Source: Arthrinium phaeospermum (Eukaryota; Ascomycota; Sordariomycetes; Amphisphaeriales; Apiosporaceae). From it: a stretch of 64,000 nucleotides of DNA. The stretch spans positions 310,001-374,000 of the forward strand of contig QYRS01000004.1 in NCBI GenBank assembly GCA_006503535.1. Direction: 5' to 3'. The translations under genes and the position numbers were made by a program. Positions 34,147 through 46,550 of the stretch are shown piece by piece (the stretch's first letter is position 1; each line of letters begins with the position of its first letter). The notes below the pieces were generated by a model. The model was not told where the DNA came from. It worked only from the letters and a program-made list of their open reading frames with translations, and did not search any database.

Positions 34147-35199
34147 CTAACCATCTGATATGCCAGGCGGTCTAGCATACACAGTTTCCCAGATATATGG
34201 GTTTATCAAATCGGCGTAGATACCCGGCATGAGACACAGGAACCACACCTTCATCCACCCTACATCCTCATCCGTGCATCCTTCAATAGGCGGGTACTCC
34301 TCATCGTCCTCCTCAGTATGGAACTTGTCGTACTCGACATCTTTGTACCTACCCCGGATCTCCATTATCCAACCCGGCCCATGCACATACTGTGTCGGCT
34401 CCCTCTCCCGGGGTTTCCAGTCAGCTTTGATAATCTTCACCCAAGGCCTCTCTTCGTCCGGCGAGAGGAGGCTCCGCATCGAGTCCTCATCGATCTGGAT
34501 GCAGTAATTGTACCTCACCGGAAGCAGCCAATCGCTGAACCAAAACGGGGGCTTCTTCTTCCGGCGCTCAATTTCCTCTGGCGAGCCCTGCTCTTCGTGG
34601 ATCATTCGGCCGCACCATTGGTTGAAATGTCGGCGTACGGCCTGCGTGCTCGCCCCGTCCAGCGTGCTGGCATCCGAAATCACCGTGAGCCGGAAGCGTC
34701 CGTCTTGGAGTAGATCGTTCCCGTTGTTAAAGTCCATGCCGCTTCGAACATCCGCGTCGATGCGCTGGATACACGACTCCCAGTCCGCGTCGTTGCTATA
34801 CGTGCAGCGATACACGACGAAACCCCAAACGCGGTGGCCGTTGGCACGGAGGTGATTATCAACATTGTCGGCATTGTTGAAACAACTGATGGTGTCGGGT
34901 GTGCGAGGAGAAATTTCCGAGGGATGCCATCGCGAGGAGTCGGCCTCGCGCATTTGGTTCAAGCGGTGCATCAGGGCTTTGATCTCGCGCATGTTTTCGG
35001 TTTCCTCCTCTGATGTCTGGCTTCTTCTCGGTTGCGTACGACTGAACGCGTGAAGACGTCGAGTTGCACGGTGCACTGGGATTGTTGGGCTATGGGGACG
35101 AGTCGAGGTTGCATCTCGAAGTGATATGGGTATTGCGCGCCATCGATATAGAAGAGCAAGGTTGCTTCTGACAGCGTCGGCTGTGGCGCTTCGCATCAT
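34147..35199 (-). CDS. Orphan fungal protein with WGFVVYRCTY motif
   Basis: A single-exon, 350-aa predicted soluble protein, coded on the minus strand. The N-terminal ~80 residues are Arg-rich and perhaps disordered. The folded part contains RVWGFVVYRCTYSNDADWE, then DGASTQAVRRHFNQW, YNYCIQIDEDSMRSL and a C-terminal WMKVWFLCLMPGIYADL. I believe this matches a family of hypothetical proteins common in accessory regions of ascomycete genomes (memory only), with no established activity. The first in-frame ATG is at 35199, but a start at the internal Met near 34992 (MREIKALMHRLNQM) would remove the Arg-rich leader. Confidence 0.65.
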   Translation of the reverse strand: MMRSATADAVRSNLALLYRWRAIPISLRDATSTRPHSPTIPVHRATRRLHAFSRTQPRRSQTSEEETENMREIKALMHRLNQMREADSSRWHPSEISPRTPDTISCFNNADNVDNHLRANGHRVWGFVVYRCTYSNDADWESCIQRIDADVRSGMDFNNGNDLLQDGRFRLTVISDASTLDGASTQAVRRHFNQWCGRMIHEEQGSPEEIERRKKKPPFWFSDWLLPVRYNYCIQIDEDSMRSLLSPDEERPWVKIIKADWKPREREPTQYVHGPGWIMEIRGRYKDVEYDKFHTEEDDEEYPPIEGCTDEDVGWMKVWFLCLMPGIYADLINPYIWETVYARPPGISDG

Positions 35200-35908
35200 T
35201 GTCTTACATTTGAGGCATAACTCGAAGCATAACTTAAGTAGGAAGAGAAGAAGAAACTACATCAGGGTCGCTCGCACAGGGTTGCCGTGTTGGATAAGCC
35301 AAACACTTGGTACAAATATGTATCCCTTAGGATAACCCCTGCGGCCATCTCGCTTCCCAACTGCCAGATGTCGCCAACTGAGTAAGCTTTCTAAGGGATG
35401 GTATGGTTGTTCACGTTCAATACGATTTCATGAGTGATTATTCCCTGTCATCAAACATATAAAGCAGGGATTATTCCATGTTAGTTCAAGGTCGTAGCTG
35501 GATTGATTTTATTCGGTATCGGTAAAATGTGGACAATGATGAGCTTGATTTACCCCTGTTATGGCTTACCTACTACAACATAAGACTCCATAACTAACAA
35601 TATTGCGTGCAGTGTTAGGCAGAAATTAGATGTTTACGGCCGAGGGGCTAAAAGGGAATTTAACGAGACGTGTAATCCCAAAATATGCAGACCGCCAAGT
35701 AACAACCGAGCGATTCCATTTCCCCCTTTAGCCTAATATACTACCGGTCGATGGCTCATAGTCATATCCACCCTCGCCACTCTTATCCACTTGGAGACCA
35801 TTACATCAGAAGGAATTAAAGTGTCAACAAAAAGCCGAATCGACGCCCGCGAATCTGTTCACGTAGATAGTGACGGACAACCATGGTTCACAAAGAGCAT
35901 CCAACGCA
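35200..35908. promoter_or_regulatory. Divergent intergenic region
   Basis: Separates the orphan gene from the glycosyltransferase gene. The words ATTCCCTG and CAGGGATT near 35440-35475 form a weak inverted repeat. No gene was seen. Confidence 0.4.
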
Positions 35909-37445
35909 ATGGTCATCATAAGTCAGAAGTTTCGATTACTCTGGGGAAGTCTCTTGATTCTACCACTCATCTACCTCTACTGGCCGAGAAATGTCTCTCA
36001 CTTGTTGCACTCGCACCCATGGCGGCGCGCGTCCGGGCCAATTGCGAACGGTACTGCAGGGGTAAGTGTGGCTTGGTTACGCAACATCAATCAATATCTT
36101 GAGGCGTTTCTCTGTCTGTCTGTCAGCTGAGAAGAGATTAATAATCCGATTTCTCACGGTACAGAGGGTAACAGATTACTGATCGGATCTCTCACAGTTC
36201 TCCAAGATCCTCGTCATCAACCGCCCAGCGCGAACGGATCGCCGCGACGCCATGGCGCTGGCCGCCGCCGTCAGCAATCTTACCCTCGAGTGGGTGGATG
36301 GCGTCGACGGGGACACGGTCGAGGAGCGCGTGCTCCCCCCGGGCGAGCGCCCGAAACACAAGAGCTCGGATATTGCCGTAAGGGGGTCTTGGCGGGCACA
36401 CATGAACGCCCTGCGCAGGGTCGTGGAGGAGGGATTGCCCAGCGCGCTGATCATGGAGGACGACGTGGATTGGGACCTGCGGGTCAAGAGCCAGCTGCAG
36501 ACGTTTGGCGCGGCGTCCAGGGCGTGGCTGCAGACTTCGCGGGAGATGGCGTCACAGTCCGATGGTCTATTGACTGAAAAGGATCGCCTTGGCATATACA
36601 AGACGAGGAGACGTGGTGTTGGAGTCCGGGAAACCAGTACTGCTGATCATGAAGCGGAGGAGCGGTACTCGATCCTCCTCGATCAGATACCCCCGACGAA
36701 AGACCCAGCTTCCGCAGATCACCCCTACGGAAATGGATGGGACGTTCTCTGGCTAGGTCACTGCGGCACCGATTTCCCAGACGCCGACGCGACCACGTTG
36801 CCGCCCCTCCGCGTCGTGGTCCCGGATGACCCCACGGTGCCGGCGCCTCAACACCTCAAGCCTCACCCCTTCGCGTCCCACGATGTTCTTGGGGAGCTGT
36901 ACCCGCCGCACACCCGGGTGGTGCACGCCGCGTCCTCGCCGCGTACGGCGTGCACGCTGGCGTACGCGGTCAGTCAGCGTGGGGCGCGGAAGCTGCTGTG
37001 GCAGTTCGGGCTCGAGGACTTCTCGAGTCAGTGGGACTTGATGTTGGGAAACTGGTGCGCCGGCGGGTACGTGGAGGGGAGGGGAGGTGGCGGCGGCAGC
37101 GGTGACAGTGACGCGGCTCGTCGTGAAGATGGGGAAAACGAAACCGATGCCGAGGCTCGTGTTGCTGCAGGGAGTAGGAATGTGCACAGCGAAGAGAAGA
37201 AGGAACGACGGAGATGGCCACGGCAGCAGCCAACTTGCTTGACCGTGCAGCCTCCAATCTTCGGGCACTACTTTACGAAGAAGGGGGCCTCCGATATCCG
37301 CGGCCAGGGAGGCGGCTACGTCAGCAAAGTCGGGACGCCGTACGTGCGTTGGAGCGTGCGCATGAATCTAGACGTATTGGCAGAAGGTGGCACGGCCGTG
37401 GACGTTGTCGATCAGCTGGCTGACGAGGGTGAGGCCATATGGTGA
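35909..37445 (+). CDS. GT25-like glycosyltransferase (type II membrane protein)
   Basis: A 466-aa protein in two exons, 35909-36061 and 36198-37445. A membrane anchor (LLWGSLLILPLIYLYW, about residues 9-24) near the N-terminus predicts a Golgi type II topology. The joint between exons gives FSKILVINRPARTDRRDAM, the conserved start of GT25 (LPS glycosyltransferase-like) domains, followed by LEWVDGVDGDT and ALIMEDDVDWDLRV, whose acidic cluster is the likely metal/nucleotide-sugar site. WDVLWLGHCGTDF and a SSQWDLMLGNWC segment complete the fold. A Gly/Glu/Arg-rich insert (about residues 325-370) is low complexity. The donor and acceptor are unknown. The stretch of non-coding DNA on either side gives no pathway clue. 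Confidence 0.8.
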
Positions 37446-38987
37446 GGGACGAGGAAGCAAAGACCTAGTAAAGGGGGTGGCGTAAGCTGCAATATAATGC
37501 TGGACGTTTAGGGCGTCTTTCCAGATTAAAGCTGGCAGGCCGTCGTCCAGACCCTTCCTCGTTTCAGGCTTGGCAGCTCGAGTCAAACATATCGTTCTCG
37601 CTTACTGGAGCTTGAGTGATACATGCAGTAGGTTGATGCAGGTCGTTACGCAGTCACTGCTGCATGCATGACCACGGGGTGCGGCGGGAAAGACCGATGA
37701 CAGGGGTCTGGCAAAGAACAAAGGGAAAAGGTGCCACATCCTGGTCCATCATGAACATACCCAACAGACTGTTCACGTGGTTCAGCATTTGGTACCTGCT
37801 TTTGTTCAGCTGGGTGTTGCATGTGTGGACTGTGGTACAAAAGTGACTCTGCTGTTGTATAACGCCAAGACAGCCAAGTCAATATAGATTCTGGATCGGT
37901 CTCTGTGTCCAAAACACAATATTGACTGGCCCATCTGGGTCACATTCGGACCTAGCGGAACTGTCTCTAACGAACATGTAAGGGAGGTAGCACGAAGAGA
38001 AGGCAAGGCTCCCCAGGCGTGGGAAGGCCGGGCTGATTTAGAGCATTTAGGGGTCGGGCAGCTAATAGGCGAGGTGTGTTATTGATAATCTTCAACAGAC
38101 TGTTAATACTTGCCATAATAGATTTTGGTTGTAGGAACGCGTATGCACATCGGATGACCCAATTTACCAACTTTCATATCCACATCTTACCACTCACTAC
38201 CATTGCGGTGTTCATGAGGCTGTACTAGACATGCATTTGATCAACGTTCAGGCGAGCTGATGCGGCGTGCTGATGTAAAACCTTGTGAGATCCCGGACCA
38301 TTGGTCGGTGATACACCTCGGGAATATCTCAGCAATGGACAATTCTTGGAGACCAACCGAGCACTGACTGAGTGTATACATCATCGTTATGGTCTCACGT
38401 CTATCAAGTCGCCGAGGTTCAGCATAGCCATCTTGTGTACTGTTTGGTATGAAAATATACAAGGTGAAAAGCGTGCGATGTATATCAGGTCCACAACTTT
38501 ACTATTTATGGCTGGCCAAGAGAATCAAATGGTATGGAGACTTTGTCATGTCTCCAGGTGCAAGGTCTTGGAAAGCTGAGAACAAATACACTTGCTAAGA
38601 TAGGATGAGTGCGCCGTCGGCCCCGAACGGGTATTGATAGAGAAGAAACCAGATAGAGAGTCTGGGCATGAGCTCAGCTGCGGCTTGCGGCTTTTGCTTA
38701 ATCCCAGACTCTGGATGTTTAGTATGCACCTACGTTTGTGTCACTGGCTTCATGATTAATTGGTTCCGCTCTGTAACCATCAGCTGCACGCCCGACCCCT
38801 ATCGTGCTTGGCATATCAGAGGGCTTTTCCAAAAAGTCCTACCTACTGAACCGAAACAAATGTCTTCTCTTGTGTATAAAGTTTGGATATTCTTACACTC
38901 CTCTCATCTGGCTTCTTCCATCACTGCAGCCACATTCACTCTTTCAAGCTTGGTTTTTGAGGCTGGCATACCCCTAAACCTCCCACC
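37446..38987. other. 1.5 kb intergenic region
   Basis: No gene supported. The open frame that precedes the mucin-like gene from 38668 is in its exon 3 frame but crosses introns and the true start, so it is not coding there. CT-rich sequence at 38880-38980 is likely the 5' UTR. Confidence 0.45.
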
Positions 38988-41900
38988 ATGTCACTCTTTA
39001 GCCGAGTCTCTTTGGGTCTACCACTCCTGTTGCTGGTCGTGGGTGGACAGGCTAGTTGCAATGGAGCCAAGTCAGTACACTACGGATATCTTTGGAGGCT
39101 GGTTGGTAGCTAACAGAGAACCGATTTTTAGTTGCTTGGGCGGATCCAACAAGGTCGTGAACAGACAAATGTGTGTTCCCATTCCCTTTCCTTCGCTACT
39201 ATCGTGGTGGTGGTCTTCAACTGAGAGATGTCGCCACGGTTCGATCACATTAATTCTAACACCATCATGTCGTTACAGCCATTACTCCTACGGAGCCAGG
39301 CCCCCGCCCCCCAAACCAAGTTCCTCCCCCGGAACAGAGACCGGAGTCTCCTCGGTACCACCAGGCTCTCTGCCGCCGCCGCCGGGCGGAGCCACCGTCT
39401 CCGTCCCGCCAGGCAACGGGACGTATCCAGCGAGCTCCTCCTTGGCTTCAGGGGGCCCACCGGCCTCCATCAGCGGCCCAAGTTCCTCCGGCTACAGCGT
39501 GTTCCCACCACCCCCTGGCTCTTCGTCCCCGGGTAGCGACTTGAGCTCGACCCCTACCGTGACCGTCACGCTGCCGTCGCCGTCACCATCGCCGTCGATC
39601 TCACTCTCGTTGACTACAGAGACGCCCACGTCGAGCGTGACGGTCCCCGCTTCGTCGCTTCCTCCTCCGCCGGGAGGGCAGGGTCCGCCGTCCACCACCA
39701 GTGTCCCTCCGTATAGCCAGACAGGCCCCGGCTCGTCCGTCTATTCTGGGGGGCCGCCGGCAAGTGGCACCACCTCCACGAGTACGGGCCCGTCGGAACC
39801 TCCTCCGCCAGGAGGGCAAGACCAACCCTCATCCTCGACCAAACCTTCGCTCTCGCTCACGACCGACACCGTCACGTCCAGCCAGACTGCCCCGGCCCTG
39901 TCGGGTTCTTCTTCGGGGGGACCGCCGATGAGCTACAGCGTTACTGCGTCACTGCCCCAGCCCTCGCTTTCGGTGACTACTGACACCGTCCCGCCTGGCC
40001 AGACGGGCTCGGTTCCCCCACCAGGAGGGCAGAGTCTGCCGACCCCTTCATACAGCCAGACGGGCGGCCCACCTTCATCGAGTCTTGCTCCTCCCCCACC
40101 AGGAGGCCAGTCGGTCAGTCCGCCGCCGGACACGTACAGCCAAACGGGTCCGGGCTTCTCGACCATTCCTCCTCCTCCCGGGGGTCAATCGGAGAGTCAA
40201 CCGCCCGCCACGTACAGTCTAACCGTGCCCGGTTCGTCGTCTCCGCCAGGAGGGCAGGGCCTGCCGTCAACCACTCCAACGGGCCCCGGGTCGCCAGGCT
40301 CCTCATCGGGGGAACCGTCGAAGAGCTACCCCGTGACGGGAATGCCGCCGCCTCCATCGCTATCTACCAGCGCCCCACCTCCGCCAGGTGGGCAGGACCT
40401 ACCGTCAACGAGCAGTCAAACGATCCCCGGTTTACCCAGTTCTTCGCCAGGGGAGCCGTCGAAGAGCTACCCTGCGACGGGCATGCCGCCTCCGCCAGCG
40501 CTTTCAACCAGCACGCCTATGTACAGTCAGACAAGCCCAGGCGTGCCGCCTCCCCCGGGAGGACAGGATCTGCCGTCAACCACGACCGCCACGACCATCT
40601 TCGATTCCACTTCCACCGTGGATATTCCCCCTACTGGCTCAGAGACCGCACCACCGGCCAGCAACTCTGTCCCCGGCAGCGTGAGCATCTCGACCTTCAC
40701 CGACACGGTCCCGGTCTCGACCACTACAGCCGTCGTCAGCACCGTCACCGATTGCATCCCCCTCCCCGGTCTCGGGCCCGGGGGCCAGGCCGGCATGCCG
40801 TCGGGGTGTCCTCCATGGTCGCTGTCTATAGGGTCAGGGTTCGTGACGCTCATTACGGGGACGACGGACATAGGATCGACAGCTTCCACTGTCGTTCCCA
40901 CTGGCTCTGCCTCCGACTCCGTCTCGATCAGCTCGGGGGCTGAGTCCAGCTTGGTGACGTTCCCGCCTCCAACAGAGACCATTTCCCTTACTGCATCCGT
41001 CACTGTCACTCCGTCCTCGGGTTCCGAGTCCAGCGGATCTGCGTCTGGCCCGGTAGGCTCTGGCACGGCTTCGCAGTCACTGAGTAGCCCGGGCCCAAGC
41101 GGTCCCACTGGCGGTGACAATTCAGCGTCGGTGTCGGTGTCCATATCCACCTCAGAAGTCGTATCGGTCTCGTTCTCTACCGCGAGCTACCCCGTCTCCG
41201 CACCGCCGTCGTCTGGGACCGGCATTCTCCCCCCGCCGATCATCACCGACTCGTGGCCGCCGCCGTTCCTGAACACATCGTCGTTGCCGTCCTCCTCCCC
41301 TCCCACGGCGTCCGTGACTGCCACGGTGTCTATCACGTCCACGGCCGCCGTCGGCCCGCCGCCCAATGGGCAGTCGACAGACTCTGTGGGATCCGACACG
41401 TCGTGCACCCCCACCACCTTTTCGACCTCGATCAGGCCGTCGCGCAGCTATCCCGACAGCTCCGCGTCCGACACGACGTGCACCACCGACGACGCGTCGA
41501 CCCCGACCCTGGTCCACTTCGGCAACGTCACTTCGGCGATCCCTACTCAGGGTACTGGCGTTAGTCGTGGTGGCGACGATGATGATGTATCTTCTTCTTC
41601 TTCTTCCGATCCAGGGGCTGGTGGAACTGGAACTGCCAGTGCTACTGGTGTCGACGGATCCTTGCCGACCGGTGTCGCGGACCCTTCGGGCTTCGTCACC
41701 GTGCTGACCAGCTCTTCCATCCTCGTAACCGAAGCCGTACCCACGGCCTCCGCATCCGGTGGTCTGGGTGGCGGCTCCAGCAGCAGCCCGGGCGCTTCGG
41801 GCGCAGCCTCCTCCACCTCGAGCTCCGCGACCTGCACCCCGACCCAGGACACCGTCATGGTCGAGAACGGCGGCTTCGAGCGCGGCCTGAGCCCCTGGCA

Positions 41901-42474
41901 GGTCGGCGCCTTCGAGCCCCTGCTGACGGACTACTACATCACCAAGCCCAACGACGGCGCCCCGGGCGGTTCCGGGGCCGCCGGCTCGTGCCGCTCCCTG
42001 GCCGTGGACCTGACCAACGGCGGCGACAACTGGGGCGGCCAGTGGTGGGACTTTGAGCTGCGCAGCCCCGTCGTGATCCGGCTCTCGCCCTCGCCGCAGC
42101 GCTACGTCCTCTCCTTCAGCCTCAAGTTCGCCCTCGCCAACCAGGCGCGCGTCGTCGCCGTGCTGGACGGCGTGCGCGTGGCCACCGTCGTCGCCGAGAG
42201 AGACGGTGGCGGTGCCGGGGCGGGAGCTTGGACGCAGTGGGGCGTCACGTTCGAACTCGGGGCCAAGCGCAACTTCGCCGTGCTGCGCTTCGAGTACTAC
42301 CTCAACGGGGCCAGCGAGAACACCATCTGGATCGATGGTATTGATATTGCGCCCTACCTCGCGGCGCTGCCGGTCGGTGGCAACGACACGGCGCCGGCGT
42401 CGCCTTCGTCGCGGGGGCCGCTGGCGGAGACGGCGGTGGTGGCGGTCCAGACGACCAAGACTCCGGGGTCGTAG
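38988..42474 (+). CDS. Secreted mucin-like protein with C-terminal CBM-like domain
   Basis: About 1105 aa in three exons: 38988-39070, 39132-39170, 39279-42474. I chose the ATG at 38988 because it gives a clear signal peptide (MSLFSRVSLGLPLLLLVVGGQA) and splicing joins it in frame to the long exon. Residues about 45-950 are Pro/Ser/Thr/Gly-rich with recurring PPPPGGQ-LPS(T)T and SxTTDTVxxxQT units, a mucin- or adhesin-like stalk expected to be O-glycosylated. The C-terminal ~175 residues (from 41832) are folded: ENGGFERGLSPWQ, DNWGGQWWDFEL, YVLSFSLKFALANQ and FEYYLNGASENTIWIDGI, the pattern of a CBM4_9/galactose-binding jelly roll. No GPI signal is evident. The likely role is cell-wall or host-surface binding, inferred from the design. 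Confidence 0.78.
39321..40600 (+). repeat. PPPPGGQ-type coding repeats
   Basis: The unit PPPPGGQ (or PPGGQ) followed by a Ser/Thr-rich linker recurs about a dozen times at irregular 25-45 residue spacing in the mucin-like gene. Neighbouring copies differ by small changes. The array could vary in number between strains. Confidence 0.65.
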
Positions 42475-44051
42475 AGAAGGGGGGTTTGTTTGTTGAGATG
42501 GGTTGACTTGAACTTGAACTTGAACTGGTTGGTGGACTTTAATTGGGGCACACTTTCTTGACACTGGCAACATACTCTTCAACTTCTTCTTGGGTTCCAT
42601 GCTTGGGTCCGGCATTTTCGATTCTCGACACTTAGATGGCGGTACTAGCCGGCCTTGGTGCTGCTCTTTTTTCTTCCAACTTTTTTTCCTCTCCTTCTCT
42701 TTTCATTCGAACATGTGGTGGAGGGACACCTCAACATCTCTCCCTAAATTTGGTACACTTCAATGCGTCGAACATTACTGTAATTGTATCTCGATGTATC
42801 TACAGAAAATTGATAAAATCCCCTGCGCGTATTGTGAAGCATCTTTCTCCTTGAAGTATTACCTAGTGACAGTTTCTTGAAAGAAAGGGAAAGAGTCGCG
42901 CTGTCACTGTATCATATTCTAAGTTCTAATAAAAACAAAGCAGGCACAAATGGTAGGTAAACAAATCGCATTAGCTTTACAGGCTCACAGGCCTTTAGCC
43001 TAAGCGGGCCGATGTAACGGCAGCGATAGCCTGTAACTTGCCCGCCATCCGCCATCCGCTTTCACACTGGCCCACCAGCCCACTAATTTATTAGCCCGGG
43101 CGATCGCAACAGAACAAGCAATGGGATGTCACCCTACATGCCGAGATGCCCACCACGCTGACGCATGAACCTTTCGAAGCGAACCTCCCGGCGTAACTAT
43201 CCGGCGTATCCTCTTTCTGAGCTTGTTTATCATGGGTTCGGTGATGGATGTTTGCTTTAATGAATTAACCTTACACGTACCTGACATTGGCACGCAGCCG
43301 GCCGGCCGTCTTGACTGCCACGAAGCATGTAGTTTGTGGATGTGGAACGAAAGAATCACGGATGGGGGAAGCAAACAAGATGAGCTTGCAAGATAGACCT
43401 CCTCAGCCACTTCCGAGTCATCGTCCTGCGGCGCTGGGAAAGCGGACAAGAATGCGTGGTTAACGATGCGGACAAAAGGGCAAGTCTGACGATGAATGAT
43501 GGCCTTGTTTGCGGGGACCGTTGCATCGACCTAGAAATGATGACTCGCTCAAATGAAAGGATCCATGCCGAGATCTGCAAAACGGATGCAACTGCAGGCC
43601 CTCCACGCATTCTACATGAGAAACGTCTGTTGCCTGATCATGAAGGCGCTGCTGGACCTGCAGTCGCCGGTCGCCATGGGGCCCTGCATGAGCTATGAGC
43701 AAGCACATAAGCACTTGATGTGGTCGACGTCACGCCCGGTTGTCTCAGAGCTCTCCCCCCGTCCGTCGATCAGCTTTCGGCTACCTAGATTAATTTGTGG
43801 AGGGGTTGGTGATGCTGCTGCTGCGCAAGCGAAACCAACTGGACTACGGAGTAATACCATACCATATCCAACCCAACCATTCCTTTCCTTTGTATGGTCC
43901 GAGGACGGGCTTGTTTCTTCAGCAATCTTCTTTTCCCAGATCTCTTAGATCGCATTTCTCCAATTAGAAATTTGGTTAGAAACCTGTTCGCAGATCAGCG
44001 GCAGCAGCAGCACAGTCTTACTTCAGCTTGACTTCTGGTTTGTCGCATGCC
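42475..44051. other. 1.6 kb intergenic region
   Basis: Contains the 3' UTR of the mucin-like gene and the promoter of the carboxypeptidase gene. ORFs of 80-130 codons at 43129-43948 overlap one another on both strands and have no features. Nothing else was recognised. Confidence 0.4.
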
Positions 44052-46002
44052 ATGAAGCTGTCACTGCTTGCATTTGCCCTGCCGTTGGTGGCGGCGGTGG
44101 GCGCAAGCCACCACCATCAGCCCATGCATCTGAGCCGCCAGGCAGAGTACAAGAAGCGGATGGATGCGCGGATGCAGGCTATGAATCTCGAGACGCCACC
44201 CTATGATGTTACCAAGAGACAGCTTAGCTCCCAATTCCTCAACGACAACTCGACAAGTAAGTACGACTGGGTTGGCAGCTCTTATGAAGTGCCTGGAGAG
44301 CTAACTTGAGATCCCAGAGTTTGCCGTGGACGGTAGCAAGTTGCCCAACATCACTTTTGACATCGGCGAGTCCTACGCTGGCAGCCTTCCCATCGGTTCG
44401 TCCAACTCGAGCGAGCTGTTCTTCTGGTTCTTCCCCTCGGCCGATGCAGCTGTCAAGAAGGAGATTGTCATTTGGTTCACTGGCGGCGTAAGTCTCGTGG
44501 CCCAACCAATTATCCCCACGTCTTCTGTTGGCTAATATCTCCTCTGACAGCCTGGCTGCTCCTCGATGAACGGCTTGTTCGCGGAGAATGGCCCCGTCAC
44601 CTGGATGCCCGGCACATTTGCGCCCCAGCTGAACCCCTGGAGCTGGCATCGTCTGAGCAACGTGGTCTGGGTTGACCAGCCCGTGGGCACGGGATACAGC
44701 ACTGGCGAGCCCACGGCCAGCAACGAGACGGACGTGGCCGACCAATTTCGGGGCTTCTGGCGGAACTTCGTCGACGTCTTCAAGATGCAGGGCTACGCCG
44801 TCTACATCACCGGCGAGAGCTACGCCGGCGCGTACTGCCCCTACATCGCCAGCGGCATGCTGGACCAGAACGACAAGGAGTACTTCAACGTCAGCGGCAT
44901 GCTGATCTACGACGGCGTGTACTCCACCGACGCCATTACGGAGAATATCCCGGCCGTGCCCTTCACCGACTCGCTCCCCGGCATGTTCCCATTCAACGAG
45001 AGCTTCAGCAAGGATATCCACGACCGCCACCAGAGCTGTGGCTATGCCGATTACCTGGGCAAATACCTCGTGTATCCCCCTTCCGGCCCGCAGCCCCAGC
45101 CGGACCCCAACAACGGCAACGTCACCGTGGAACAGAAAGGCTGCGCCTCGATGCTCTCCGACATCGACGACGCCATGACGGCGATTAACCCCTGCTTCAA
45201 CATCTACCAAGTCACCAACGGCTGCCCCCTCCCGTACGACGCCACGGGCGGCGTCAACGGCTACGTCCCCCACGGCGCGCCCGCCATCTACTTCAACCAG
45301 ACGGCCGTCAAGGCGGCCCTGCACGCGCCCCCCGACAAGGACTGGATGCTGTGCACGGCGACGTCGGTGTTCCCCCACGGCGACGACTCGCTGCCCTCGA
45401 ACCAGCTCGCCATCCCCAACGTGATCGAGCACACGCAGAACGTGATGCTGGTGCACGGCGCCCTCGACATGGTCCTCATCGCCAACGGCACCATGCTGGC
45501 GGTGCAGAACATGACCTGGGGCGGCCAGCTCGGGTTCCAGAGCAAGCCGGAGCTGCCGCTCTACGTGCCGTACCACTCCACCCCCGACCCGGGCACGGCG
45601 GCCGGCGCGGGCGTGCTGGGGACGGCGCACACGGAGCGCGGGCTGACGGTGGCGCTCGTCGCCTTCAGCGGGCACATGGTCCCGGCCAACCAGCCGAGCG
45701 TGGCGTTCCGCCAGCTCGAGGTGCTGCTCGGGCGCGTCCCCAATCTGCAGTCGCTCGAGCCCTTCACCACGGACGCGAATGCGACGCGGCAGGTGGCGTC
45801 GCCCGATAGTCTCGGGTACGGGACGGGTCCGCAGGTCTGGCTGGGTGGGGGTGAGACGTCGACGTGTAATGGGGCCACCGGCAGCAAGGGCCAAGAGGTC
45901 CCCACGAATGCTGCGCCGGGCGGCTCGGCGGGGTCGTACGGGGCGTCTTTGACGGCGGCGGGGCTCTTTACCGTGATGTTGGCGTTCAGCTTGTTCCTGT
46001 AG
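44052..46002 (+). CDS. GPI-anchored serine carboxypeptidase (S10)
   Basis: A 608-aa peptidase in three exons: 44052-44256, 44318-44487, 44551-46002. An N-terminal signal peptide (MKLSLLAFALPLVAAVGA) is followed by a propeptide-like basic segment. FTGGPGCSSMNGLF is formed across intron 2, and ITGESYAGAYCPYIA carries the catalytic Ser (about residue 215). Asp at about 431 (VHGALDMVL) and His at about 500 (FSGHMVPANQP) complete the triad. The C-terminus ends in a Gly/Ser-rich linker and a hydrophobic tail (LTAAGLFTVMLAFSLFL) typical of a GPI signal, so it probably stays on the cell surface or wall. It removes C-terminal residues from peptides at acidic pH (family knowledge). Confidence 0.9.
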
Positions 46003-46550
46003 AACGTGGTATGGGTCTCTTGTTTGTCTGCGGACTAATGGTAGAAAGAATATGGCGATACGGCTTTGTGTAAAAGGGGTTTCTTTCGGTTAGAGCCAGG
46101 TTTGCGGTGACAGTCAAGATAGATCAGTCTCAACAATATATTGTTTTCATGAAGTCTTCACAACTCCTACATCGTATACTCTCAGGTTTACTGGCTTCGA
46201 CTTTGATTACGATCACCAGGTTGCGAGAACTATCCGGAAACTTGTGAAGAAGATACGCACTCCTACTGGCCAGCAGCAAAGTTCTCATTGAGAGCCTTTG
46301 AGCTGATTGGTCACGGTATTTCATCAGTCGCCCGCAACGTCCCGGCGATGGTGACAGTAGCATCAATACACCCCACACGAATTTCAACTTTCTTCGCCTA
46401 TCCCCTTTTAGATATGTGTCTAATAGACATAAACGGCAGTTCCCTCGTTACTCACCAAGCCAGCGAAATAGCAGAGCCTCGGCTGCAGCTACAGCTATAG
46501 CGTAAGATAAGGTGATCGCCGACATCCCATCATCACCCGCTACTTCAAAG
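46003..46550. other. Intergenic
   Basis: 3' flank of the carboxypeptidase gene. No gene or repeat supported. Confidence 0.4.

Noticed and set aside
38668..39278. Upstream extension of the mucin-like frame to an ATG at 38668
   Set aside because: It lacks a signal peptide, while the ATG at 38988 in another frame gives a clear one that joins the long exon by two good introns.
41152..42615. 487-codon minus-strand ORF opposite the mucin-like gene
   Set aside because: Composition follows from the complementary Ser/Pro-rich coding; no start or domain.
44239..45894. 551-codon minus-strand ORF opposite the carboxypeptidase
   Set aside because: It is a reverse-strand shadow of a GC-rich, well-supported gene. 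Its residues are Arg/Gly/Ala-rich and match no fold.
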